Shown one piece after another: positions 1 to 7,883 of a stretch of DNA of 53,116 nucleotides. Under the pieces are notes generated by a model. It had not been told where the DNA came from and made no database searches. It saw only the letters and a list, made by a program, of their open reading frames with translations. The stretch comes from Bacteroidia bacterium (lineage in GTDB: Bacteria > Bacteroidota > Bacteroidia > J057), in NCBI GenBank assembly GCA_030430575.1, contig JAUIKF010000058.1, positions 1 through 53,116 on the forward strand, in the 5' to 3' direction. Each line of letters starts with the position of its first letter. Within the stretch, counting starts at the first letter, position 1. Made by a program: the position numbers and the translations under genes.

Positions 1-267
1 ATCCTCTATCTCTGACGAATAATAACCCATGGCTGCGCTGATATCTTTTTCCTAAAAAATAGCTCCCAAAAAAACAACATAACCTCTTTTTGCTAAATTA
101 CGAACTTATTTCGTACACAATCCTTACTTCCACAATCCTTGTTCTGTCCTTCGACTAGGCTCAGGACAAGCAATCGATATTCTGCAATCAATCCAGCCAT
201 TGTCCCAAATTAGAAATTGGGAAGTCCTCTTTGAAGAGGACGAGGCTTGCGGGGTTTTGGAGATGTT
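1..267. other. Left-edge intergenic region with small hairpins
   Basis: No convincing gene lies here. Two adjacent small inverted repeats are visible: CCCAA...TTGGG at 204-221, and GTCCTCTT-TG-AAGAGGAC at 224-241. They sit just beyond the 3' end of the minus-strand TetR gene and could act as its terminator or be remnants of a dispersed intergenic repeat. A fragment near 148-172 (CCTTCGACTAGGCTCAGGAC) resembles the CCTTCGACAGG/CTCAGG repeat seen more fully at 36410-36588. Confidence 0.4.
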
Positions 268-888
268 TCAGGCGGTGGGTGACGCCCTCCTAAATTCCGC
301 CTGCCCCTTCTCCGTCAAATAAGGATACAACATCCCAAAAAGAATGCTTGCCTGTTCATCCAGATCGACGACCTTATCCGCCTCATACAGCGCGAGGGTA
401 TTGATCCAGGTATTGCCGTAGGTGATCATGCGGATGGCGAGAAAGTGATACTCTTGATCAAAGGCTGCTTCGCGCATTTTTCCTTGATCCATCAACTGTT
501 CAAACAGAAAATGACTTCCCGCCAGCCGTTTTTCATAAGCTTGCTGAAAGTGCTTCCTGATCTTGTTTTCTACCCGCAGGATGTGGTACAAATCGATCCA
601 TATAAACTTGTATTCCAGCATCCGTTCCATACTTGTTTTGATACTTTGACGGATAAAAGCCATCGTTAGGTCCTGTTCGGGTAATGTCTCTACCCTTTCA
701 TCGAACTGCGTCACCATTTCGCTATATAAGGCCCATAAGATCTCTTCTCGCTTTTTGAAATGATAATTGAGGTTACCCGAGCTGATCCCTACTGCTTGGG
801 CGATCATCCGTATGGTGACGTTGAAATAGCTATGTGCATTGAATAATGCTTTTGACGCTTCGAGGATTTTTTGTCTAGTATTTTTCAT
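268..888 (-). CDS. TetR/AcrR family transcriptional regulator
   Basis: This 206-residue protein has the layout of a TetR-family repressor. Residues about 5-55 form the N-terminal helix-turn-helix domain (RQKILEASKALFN, then IRMIAQAVGISSGNLNYHFKKREEI, the usual recognition-helix region with an N/LYYHF-type motif). The rest is a helical ligand-binding and dimerisation domain, which diverges between family members, so the ligand cannot be read from sequence. It is divergent from an alpha/beta hydrolase gene across a 70 bp gap that carries a 15 bp direct repeat, so it probably represses itself and that hydrolase. The family assignment is firm; the target is inference. Confidence 0.93.
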   Translation of the reverse strand: MKNTRQKILEASKALFNAHSYFNVTIRMIAQAVGISSGNLNYHFKKREEILWALYSEMVTQFDERVETLPEQDLTMAFIRQSIKTSMERMLEYKFIWIDLYHILRVENKIRKHFQQAYEKRLAGSHFLFEQLMDQGKMREAAFDQEYHFLAIRMITYGNTWINTLALYEADKVVDLDEQASILFGMLYPYLTEKGQAEFRRASPTA

Positions 889-933
889 TAGTAAATTTGT
901 CCTAATCCCTCAAAAATAGTAAACTTGTCCTAA
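871..933. promoter_or_regulatory. Divergent promoter region with duplicated putative TetR operator
   Basis: GTAAATTTGTCCTAA (891-905) and GTAAACTTGTCCTAA (919-933) are direct repeats, 14 of 15 identical, 28 bp apart start to start. TTG at 871-873 lies 18 bp upstream of TAAATTTG at 892-899, which fits the Bacteroidota -33/-7 promoter pattern (TTG, 17-23 bp, TAnnTTTG) for the rightward hydrolase. On the minus strand TATTTTTG (918-911) also fits the -7 pattern for the regulator. A repressor bound to the repeats would cover both candidate promoters. Confidence 0.5.
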
Positions 934-958
934 AATTAAAAACTAGGTATAAACAGCT

Positions 959-1816
959 ATGAAATCCTTGTACAAAACCCCCGAAAGCAAAGCAGCCATC
1001 CTCGCCATCTACCAAGACAAGCTCGACGAGTTACAGATCGAGCACCAATTCCAAATGGTGGACACTACATTTGGCCCAACCCATATCATCATCACAGGCG
1101 ACCCCCAAAATCCTCCCCTCGTCCTCATCCACGGTTCCAATGGCTGCGCACCGATCGCCCTGGAAGTCTACCCCAATCTGGCCGAGCAATACTGTGTCTA
1201 TGCGGTAGATGTGATCGCCCAGCCCAACCGCAGTGCGGAGACGCGGCCTAGCATGAAAGATGGTTCTTATGGAAAATGGATGAATGAAATCCTTGCAGGA
1301 CTGAACCTTGAGGATGTGACGCTGGTAGGCTTTTCCTTTGGGGGATTTGTCATTTGGAAAACGTTGTTGGAAGATGGTTCACGGGTCAAAGAGGCCTTCC
1401 TCGCAGCTCCTGTAGGCATTGTTAATGGAAATCCGCTCAAACTCATGCTCAATGTCTTCATGCCCATGAAGCGCTATATGAAGTCGCCTAAGCTGAAACA
1501 TTTGCAAAAGTTTCTGGGCGGATTGTTCTCCGAGCGTGATGATTTTGCGGTTCGGTTTCTGTCAAAAGTGATCACCAATTTTGAAATGGACTTTACCCCG
1601 ATTCCAACCATCAAGATCAAGGAAGCCCAACGTATTTCCACGCCTATGACCATCATAGCGGCCAAATATGACCTCATCGCGCCTGGGGAGAAGCTTTTGA
1701 AACGGGCAAAAAAAATATTTCCTTCGCTTAAGGAGCACCTGCTCTTGGAAGATTCCAAGCATGTGCAGTCGGCTGTCGACAATCGTCGAATCGAGGCGCT
1801 AATTTTAAGGGGATAA
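959..1816 (+). CDS. Alpha/beta hydrolase fold protein
   Basis: This 285-residue protein has the alpha/beta hydrolase signature. It contains an HGSNG oxyanion-hole strand turn near residues 59-63 and the nucleophile elbow GFSFGG with Ser126. The probable acid is Asp238 (in KYDLIAPGEK) and the catalytic His is His268 (in DSKHVQS). The length is usual for the family, and no signal peptide is seen, so it should be cytoplasmic. The substrate cannot be deduced; family members include esterases, C-C hydrolases and haloperoxidase-like enzymes. It is divergent from a TetR regulator and probably controlled by it. Confidence 0.92.
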   Translation: MKSLYKTPESKAAILAIYQDKLDELQIEHQFQMVDTTFGPTHIIITGDPQNPPLVLIHGSNGCAPIALEVYPNLAEQYCVYAVDVIAQPNRSAETRPSMKDGSYGKWMNEILAGLNLEDVTLVGFSFGGFVIWKTLLEDGSRVKEAFLAAPVGIVNGNPLKLMLNVFMPMKRYMKSPKLKHLQKFLGGLFSERDDFAVRFLSKVITNFEMDFTPIPTIKIKEAQRISTPMTIIAAKYDLIAPGEKLLKRAKKIFPSLKEHLLLEDSKHVQSAVDNRRIEALILRG

Positions 1817-1886
1817 ATACCGTTATTTTTTGCCCCAAATTCATTACCTTCGAGCTTCGTATCATATTAATCCAACCCTTAGAAAA

Positions 1887-2522
1887 ATGAAAAAACTGAT
1901 TGTATGCTTGATCTGTAGTGTTGCGGTCACTTTTGCGATGGCGCAGCAGAAAGCGGTCACAGAGACAGGAGATGAAGTGATTCTTTATGACGATGGTACC
2001 TGGAAATATGTAAATGAAGAGGATTCAGAGGCGGAGGAAATCCCCACCAATTCGACTGAATTTACCAAAGGGAAGAAGGGAACATTTCTCCTCAAGAGCA
2101 CCAAAGTCAACTTAGGATTCTACCTCAATCCCAAGGAATGGGGCTTCGAAAAAGCAGCTGCGGAGGAAGCCGTTGAATATTCACTCCAATTAAAGGGAGA
2201 AGACCTCTATGGCATGATCATTACTGAAAAAATAGAAGTCCCTTTAGAAACCCTCAAAAGGGTGGCCCTCGAAAATGGCAGGGCCGTATCACCTGATCTC
2301 AAAATTGCCCATCAAGAATACCGTGTTGTCAATGGCATCAAGGTACTTCTGATGCAGATGAATGGAACCATTGAAGGGGTAAAATTCTCCTATTATGGGT
2401 ACTATTACTCTAGCGAAAATGGAACGGTGCAGTTTGTGACTTACACCGCCCAAAACCTCTTGGATGAATACCGAGCTACATGCGAGGAATTGTTGAATGG
2501 ATTGGTGGAAATAACGGATTAA
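1887..2522 (+). CDS. Exported protein of unknown function
   Basis: The 211-residue product starts with a clear signal peptide (MKKLIVCLICSVAVTFAMAQ, cleavage expected at AMA-Q). The frame is open further upstream to a TTG at 1830, but the ATG at 1887 puts the signal peptide at the N-terminus and is preferred. After the signal comes the segment TGDEVILYDDGTWKYV (residues about 26-41), a short motif common at the start of Bacteroidota periplasmic proteins of unknown role. An acidic linker and a mixed alpha/beta domain follow. No enzyme motif is recognisable. It lies 70 bp after the hydrolase gene on the same strand and could be co-transcribed. Confidence 0.8.
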   Translation: MKKLIVCLICSVAVTFAMAQQKAVTETGDEVILYDDGTWKYVNEEDSEAEEIPTNSTEFTKGKKGTFLLKSTKVNLGFYLNPKEWGFEKAAAEEAVEYSLQLKGEDLYGMIITEKIEVPLETLKRVALENGRAVSPDLKIAHQEYRVVNGIKVLLMQMNGTIEGVKFSYYGYYYSSENGTVQFVTYTAQNLLDEYRATCEELLNGLVEITD

Positions 2523-2668
2523 GGAGAAATCCCTACCCCACCTCCCAGCATATTTTTGATATATACCTTATGCTACACCTTGGAAATTTGGGCAATACTT
2601 CTAGGGAAATCGATTCTCACTCAAGACTTCTTCGTCTTCCCCTACCTGAAAACTCACCTGGAGAGATA

Positions 2669-2694
2669 TAAAGGCACTGTACCTTGCGCCTTTA
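2669..2694. terminator. Weak hairpin between convergent genes
   Basis: TAAAGGC (2669-2675) pairs with GCCTTTA (2688-2694) around a 12-base loop. It overlaps the stop codon of the minus-strand PKD protein and lies between convergent genes. No T-tract follows on either strand, so terminator function is tentative. Confidence 0.25.
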
Positions 2695-5600
2695 AGGATT
2701 CCCTTTTAAAAAGAAAACACTTTTCCTACTTCTGTTCCCTTCTAATTTTAGGTAATACCCCCCAGAAGAGAGGCCCTCTAAGTCCAAATACCGTCTCCAT
2801 TGCTCCGAACTAATCACTATCTTTTCATTCAAAACCTGTTTCCCTTGGACATCCCAGATGCCTAACTCATATTTTCCAGGAACCCAGTTTCTCCCTTCAA
2901 GCAATGCTTCCTTCCTAACAATTTGAGGATAAAATAAAAGTGTTGGCTGTTTAAGGTCTTCCACAGAGGTCGTTATTAGAATGACCGACTGAACGGCGGT
3001 ATCGGCACCGCAGGAGTCAGACACGATGAGGGTCACTGTAAAGGTGTCGGCAAAGGCGTAGGTATGGGTAGGGTTTTGCAATGTAGAGCTATTTCCATCG
3101 TCAAAGTCCCAAAACCAACTGAGGGCTGACGACGCGGTCGTCTGATCCATAAAGCTGACCGTCAGCAGGCTAGGGCTGGTGAAGCTGAAGGCCGCTTGGG
3201 GCCGTGGACAGTTCACAATGACCAATTGGACGGTGGTATCAAATCCGCAGGAGTCAGACACGATAAGGGTCACCGTGAAGGTGTCAGCAAAGGCGTAGGT
3301 GTGGGTCGGATTTTGCAGCGTAGAGCTGTTTCCATCTCCAAAGTCCCACAGCCAGGTGAGGGCAGACGATGCGGTTGTCTGATCGAGAAAACTAATGGTC
3401 AGCAGGCTGGGGCTGGAGGAGGTAAATGCCGCCTGGGGCCGTGGACAATCCACAATGACCGATTGGACGGTGGTATCAAATCCGCAGGAGTCAGACACGA
3501 TGAGGGTCACGGTGAAGGTGTCGGCAAAGCCATAAGTATGGGTAGGATTTTGCAGGGTGGAGCTGTTTCCATCGCCAAAGTCCCACAGCCAGGTGAGGGC
3601 TGATGAGGCGGTTGTCTGATCGAGAAAGCTGACGGTCAGCAGGCTGGGGCTGGTAAAGCTGAAGGCCGCTTGCGGTCTGGGGCAGGTTACGATGACCGAT
3701 TGTACGGTGGTGTCAAATCCGCAGGAGTCGGACACGATAAGGGTTACTGTGAAAGTATCGGCAAAGGCGTAGGTGTGGGTGGGATTTTGCAGCATAGAGC
3801 TGTTTCCATCGCCAAAGTCCCACAGCCAGGTGAGGGCAGATGAGGCGGTTGTCTGATCCATAAAGCTGACCGTTAGCAGGCTAGGGCTGGTAAAGCTAAA
3901 GGCCGCTTGGGGCCGCGGACAATTCACAATGACCGCTTGGACGGTAGTATCAAATCCACACGAGTCAGACACGATGAGGGTCACGGTGAAGGTGTCGGCA
4001 ACGGCGTAGGTATGAGTCGGATTTTGCAGGGTAGAGCTATTCCCATCACCAAAATCCCACAGCCAGGTGAGGGCAGATGATGCGGTCGTCTGGTCCATAA
4101 AGCTGACGGTCAGCAGGCTGGGGCTGGTGAAGCTGAAGGCCGCTTGGGGCCTTGGGCATGTTACGACGACCGATTGGACAGTGGTATCAAATCCACACGA
4201 GTCAGACACGATGAGGCTCACTGTGAAGGTGTCGGCAAAGGCGTAGGTATGGGTGGGGTTCTGGAGGGTAGAGCTGTTTCCATCACCAAAATCCCACAGC
4301 CAGGTGAGGGCAGACGATGCGGTTGTCTGATCGAGAAAGCTAATGGTCAGCAGGCTGGGGCTGGTGAAGCTAAAGGCCGCTTGCGGTCGCGGGCAATTCA
4401 CAATGACCGATTGAACGGTGGTATCAAATCCGCAGGAGTCGGAAACGATGAGGGTTACTGTGAAGGTGTCGGCAAAGGCGTAGGTATGGGTAGGGTTTTG
4501 CAGCGTAGAGCTGTTTCCATCTCCAAAGTCCCATAGCCAGGTGAGGGCTGACGATGCGGTTGTCTGATCCATAAAGCTGACCGTCAGCAGGCTAGGGCTG
4601 GAGGAGGTAAAGGCCGCTTGCGGGGCAAGACAAACTACTAATGGATCTATTTTATATCTGGCAATACCAGAGGCCTGTTTGTCACCTACAGAGGAAAAAT
4701 TCCCGCCTACATATAAGTATTCTGGTCCCGCCGAAAGCCCATAGACTAGGGGGCCATTGGAAGAGCGGGAGACGGAGTCATAGGGTTGTACACCCTGCCC
4801 AAAAGCGCCCCAAACCCCTGTGGGATGACGCCTCGCCAACCGGAAAGTTTCCAGGGTATCTACTGTAAGAAAGACCCCACCCACATATAATATGCCATTT
4901 GCATCAAAATCCAATGCATAGATTTCAGGAGAAGCAGTTATGCCAAAAAATCCCAGATCCCCTGGATTGTTCCATTGATTATTTTTCCAGACTGCAATTC
5001 CTTTTAGGTTCAAGGTACTTCCACCTACCTGCGTCACACGGGATATAAAGCCCCCGAGGTATATAGCACCATCCAAAGGATCAACTTCAATGGCTCTTAC
5101 CCTACTTAAAAAGAAGAGGCCCTGGTGAAAAGTGCCCCATTGAGTCCCGTTCCAATGGGCAAAGCCATTGTAGGAACTTCCATTTACCTGCGAAAAAGCC
5201 CCTCCCACCATAAGTAGAGAATCTCCGGCATTGCCCAAAGCATAAACACGCTGGTTGGGTTGCCCCAGTTGTGACCAGCCTGACTGATTCAGGATGGCAA
5301 GATTTTGTATGCTGGCTGTATCTACTGAACTAAATGAACCTCCAATGACTAATTGGTTTTGAAATATTTCTATCGCGTAAACTGCATTTCCTGGGGAATT
5401 GCTAAGGCCTGTACCCCATTTAATCCAACTTTGTGTGGGCAAATGCAGGGCGGCAAAGTTATGACACTGACTACTGTCTCCCAGATGGTCAAAATCTCCT
5501 CCAATATAGAGTGTATCTCCCACCTTTTTTAGACTATAGATCCATCCAGGCTGAAAGATATTGTTATATATGCCGCCCCCCAACTCCTGCCAGCCGTTGG

Positions 5601-7005
5601 CTGGGTCCCATCGCGCGAGGCTATACGCACGCAAGCCTCCCATGCCCCCAAAATTGCCACCTGCATAGAGGGTGTCTCCATCCTGAATCACCGCACGAAC
5701 ATATGAACCGCTATATATGCCCTCTCCTAGTACATCCCACTCATTTCCCGTCCATTTTGCCAGATTCCTGGTAACAAGGGCACTGTCTACTTCCGTAAAT
5801 GAGCCTGCCAGATATATTTCTCCTTTCCATTTTTGAATGGAATAAGGACCTCCGCCCAGGGTAATCCCTTTTCCAAAGGAAGACCAACCTCCATGGGTGA
5901 GATCAAGGACGCCAATCCGGTTCCCTATCATATTTGTCTGAGGCCCAAAAACTTTGTCAAAACCAAAATTTCCCCCGACCAGCAACTGGTTGGCTGCTGA
6001 ATCTATGTAGAGCGTGCGTACCTGGTGCGTGCCATCCATGCCTGGAATCATGCTCCACTGGCTGCCATTCCACACGGCGACACCATTGGTGTCACTACTT
6101 TGTACCCCAAATAGGCCTCCAGCATATATATGTCCTGTGCTGGGATGCACAGCAAGCGATTGCACGGTTGAAGGGTTAGGATTGCCATTTATAAAGTAAG
6201 GGAGGCCTCCATTCATATTGGACCATCCCTGTCCGGGTGTCCAACTGGCCACACTGTTGACATTGGTTAATGACCCCGCCTGATCGATGTTTCCTCCCAC
6301 GACCAGTTCATGGTTTGAGCCTACTACCAGCGCTTCTACACGTGCCATTGTAGGCAAAAAACTATTGCCTATGCCTCCTCCAGGGAGGCTATCCCATCTT
6401 TGGGTATGCAAAAAGAAGCGTGCAATTCTGTCGACGAAAATGGTATCTGTCAGATTGTATACAGCCGTCACATCTCCTCCGACATATAGGGTATCGCCAT
6501 CTATGGCCATTGAGCGGATCAGGCCTTCTACCCCTTTTCCCAATGCTTGCCATTGGCTGACTGAAGGATCCCAACGAATCACATTCTGGCTGTTTACCAG
6601 TAATCCAGAACTATTTTCTGCCCCTTCAAAAAATCCACCCACGTAAATCCTTTCTTGTGCATCCTTTATGAGGGCTCGCTTTTCTCCAAAACCACATGAG
6701 GTACATCTAAAATCTCCTCCAATTTGTTCCCACTTTTCTCCATCAAATCTCGAAACTCCCCTTACCAGCGGTTCTCCCCCAAAGGCGGGACTCCTGCCAG
6801 CAGCGTAGAGATAGTCCTCGTCCGCGGCAAGCGAAAATAAATTATTGGGGCCTGCCCCCGCTTGTCTAAAGCGACCATCCCAAAGTGAATCATTGCCTGC
6901 TTGATTGAGCAGCAGGGATTGAGCTATGGCAGAAGGAGCGGAGAAGGAAAAAAGAAGAGATAATAAAATGAAAAGGAATTGGTGGGTAAGCTTGTTCATT
7001 TCCAT
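2692..7005 (-). CDS. T9SS type A cell-surface protein with propeller-like repeats and seven PKD domains
   Basis: This 1437-residue exported protein starts with a signal peptide (residues 1 to about 29, ending SAIAQ; the start could also be the second Met, at 6999). Residues about 35-785 hold many repeats of the form LYVGGxF...W, with phrases such as WNG.QW and ARW, which suggest a beta-propeller or kelch-like fold. Residues about 790-1343 are seven PKD domains of 79 residues each, nearly identical, every one carrying a WDFGDGNSS-type motif (WDFDDGNSS in the last). The final ~85 residues form a T9SS type A sorting domain (FYPQIV..., GIWDVQGKQV, LSSGGYYLKL). It should be secreted across the outer membrane and anchored or released. 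The ligand is unknown; adhesion is the usual inference. Confidence 0.9.
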   Translation of the reverse strand: MEMNKLTHQFLFILLSLLFSFSAPSAIAQSLLLNQAGNDSLWDGRFRQAGAGPNNLFSLAADEDYLYAAGRSPAFGGEPLVRGVSRFDGEKWEQIGGDFRCTSCGFGEKRALIKDAQERIYVGGFFEGAENSSGLLVNSQNVIRWDPSVSQWQALGKGVEGLIRSMAIDGDTLYVGGDVTAVYNLTDTIFVDRIARFFLHTQRWDSLPGGGIGNSFLPTMARVEALVVGSNHELVVGGNIDQAGSLTNVNSVASWTPGQGWSNMNGGLPYFINGNPNPSTVQSLAVHPSTGHIYAGGLFGVQSSDTNGVAVWNGSQWSMIPGMDGTHQVRTLYIDSAANQLLVGGNFGFDKVFGPQTNMIGNRIGVLDLTHGGWSSFGKGITLGGGPYSIQKWKGEIYLAGSFTEVDSALVTRNLAKWTGNEWDVLGEGIYSGSYVRAVIQDGDTLYAGGNFGGMGGLRAYSLARWDPANGWQELGGGIYNNIFQPGWIYSLKKVGDTLYIGGDFDHLGDSSQCHNFAALHLPTQSWIKWGTGLSNSPGNAVYAIEIFQNQLVIGGSFSSVDTASIQNLAILNQSGWSQLGQPNQRVYALGNAGDSLLMVGGAFSQVNGSSYNGFAHWNGTQWGTFHQGLFFLSRVRAIEVDPLDGAIYLGGFISRVTQVGGSTLNLKGIAVWKNNQWNNPGDLGFFGITASPEIYALDFDANGILYVGGVFLTVDTLETFRLARRHPTGVWGAFGQGVQPYDSVSRSSNGPLVYGLSAGPEYLYVGGNFSSVGDKQASGIARYKIDPLVVCLAPQAAFTSSSPSLLTVSFMDQTTASSALTWLWDFGDGNSSTLQNPTHTYAFADTFTVTLIVSDSCGFDTTVQSVIVNCPRPQAAFSFTSPSLLTISFLDQTTASSALTWLWDFGDGNSSTLQNPTHTYAFADTFTVSLIVSDSCGFDTTVQSVVVTCPRPQAAFSFTSPSLLTVSFMDQTTASSALTWLWDFGDGNSSTLQNPTHTYAVADTFTVTLIVSDSCGFDTTVQAVIVNCPRPQAAFSFTSPSLLTVSFMDQTTASSALTWLWDFGDGNSSMLQNPTHTYAFADTFTVTLIVSDSCGFDTTVQSVIVTCPRPQAAFSFTSPSLLTVSFLDQTTASSALTWLWDFGDGNSSTLQNPTHTYGFADTFTVTLIVSDSCGFDTTVQSVIVDCPRPQAAFTSSSPSLLTISFLDQTTASSALTWLWDFGDGNSSTLQNPTHTYAFADTFTVTLIVSDSCGFDTTVQLVIVNCPRPQAAFSFTSPSLLTVSFMDQTTASSALSWFWDFDDGNSSTLQNPTHTYAFADTFTVTLIVSDSCGADTAVQSVILITTSVEDLKQPTLLFYPQIVRKEALLEGRNWVPGKYELGIWDVQGKQVLNEKIVISSEQWRRYLDLEGLSSGGYYLKLEGNRSRKSVFFLKGNP
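2985..4630 (-). repeat. Seven-copy 237 bp tandem repeat coding PKD domains
   Basis: A 237 bp unit repeats seven times in frame. Successive copies of the segment coding CPRPQAAF lie near 3191, 3428, 3665, 3902, 4139, 4376 and 4613, exactly 237 bp apart. Copies differ at only a few residues (for example TVSFMDQ or TISFLDQ, AFADTF or AVADTF, TLQNP or MLQNP). The copy nearest the C-terminus is the most divergent, with ALSWFWDFDDG and CGADTAVQ. Such uniformity indicates recent expansion or gene conversion. Confidence 0.95.
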
Positions 7006-7111
7006 AAAATCGGCAAAAAAATGTGAACTAGCAAAAGGAATCTCTCAATCTTTTGGAAATGTTACCCGATTCAAAAATCTTTGTACAGTAGATTCAACAA
7101 CTCTCCGGATA

Positions 7112-7732
7112 ATGACTCCTCCAAATAAAATCCCATTCCCCCAATTCGACATTCAAGACGTCAATCGTCTCATCCAGCACCGCAGGTCGGTCTTTACGCG
7201 AGGCTACTCTGATCAGCCTGTCGATCGAGCGGATGTCGAACAGATTCTCGCCAATGCGCATTGGGCACCGACGCATGGGCGGACAGAACCCTGGCATTTT
7301 GTGGTCATCAGCGGATCAGCACGCGAAGCCTTCGGCAAAGCCCACGCCAAGATGTACAAACGGCATACGCCTGAGGCAGACTTCAAAGAAGCCAAATACC
7401 AAAAACTGGCACGTCGCCCGACGGAATGTAGCCACCTGATTGCCGTTTGCATGAAGCGCGGCAATAACCCCAGGATTCCTGTGCTCGAAGAGACAAACTC
7501 CGTCGCGTGTGCGGTCCAGAATATGTACCTCACGACGCTGGCCCTTGGCCTGGTAGGCTACTGGACGACAGGCGGAATGACCTACCATCCCGCGATGAAA
7601 GCGCATTTTGGTCTTGGGGAAGAAGACCAGTTTATGGGCTTTTTTATGCTGGCAAAGCCAAAGGATTCGGAGTTTTATCCGAAAGGACTGCGAAAAGAGG
7701 GGTGGGAGGAGAAGGTGGAATGGTGGGAGTGA
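7112..7732 (+). CDS. Nitroreductase family protein
   Basis: The 206-residue product belongs to the FMN-dependent nitroreductase superfamily. It has the N-terminal FMN phosphate-binding motif HRRSVFTRGYSD (about residues 20-31), the WAPTHGRTEPWHFVVI segment that contacts FMN, and a later region, MYLTTLALGLVGYWTTGG, typical of the family. The frame is open back to 6926, but that would overlap the divergent PKD gene's start; the ATG at 7112 gives the usual family length. It probably reduces small electrophiles with NAD(P)H in the cytoplasm; the native substrate is unknown. The gene is divergent from the PKD surface protein. Confidence 0.9.
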   Translation: MTPPNKIPFPQFDIQDVNRLIQHRRSVFTRGYSDQPVDRADVEQILANAHWAPTHGRTEPWHFVVISGSAREAFGKAHAKMYKRHTPEADFKEAKYQKLARRPTECSHLIAVCMKRGNNPRIPVLEETNSVACAVQNMYLTTLALGLVGYWTTGGMTYHPAMKAHFGLGEEDQFMGFFMLAKPKDSEFYPKGLRKEGWEEKVEWWE

Positions 7733-7767
7733 CCTCGGAAGAATAAGCCACGGATTACATGAATTTG

Positions 7768-7802
7768 CACGGATTCCCTCTTTCACCTGGGGGAATCTGT
7801 GG
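7768..7802. repeat. Imperfect inverted repeat upstream of the histidine kinase
   Basis: CACGGATTCCC (7768-7778) and GGGAATCTGTGG (7791-7802) are near-complementary arms. The preceding CCACGGATTACATGAATTTG resembles a dispersed intergenic repeat (ACACGGATTACACG-like) that I recall from Bacteroidota genomes. It lies between the nitroreductase stop and the histidine kinase start and may be a terminator or repeat remnant. Confidence 0.35.
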
Positions 7803-7883
7803 TATCTGAGGGGAATTACTGATTGCTTTTCCCCCATATCACATGTACTTTTAGATGGCGTGTATTTTTTAAAAAGGTAAACT

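Noticed and set aside
1-30. A minus-strand ATG at 30 with ten open codons (GYYSSEIED) running off the left edge.
   Set aside because: Only ten codons are visible and there is an in-frame stop just upstream; it could be the start of a gene, but that cannot be supported from this window.
3196-4536. Plus-strand open frames across the PKD repeat array.
   Set aside because: They are mirror frames of the repeats and their sequence merely repeats with the 237 bp period.
2985-4630. The 237 bp repeats as a CRISPR array.
   Set aside because: The units are long and coding, with no short spacers; they encode PKD domains.
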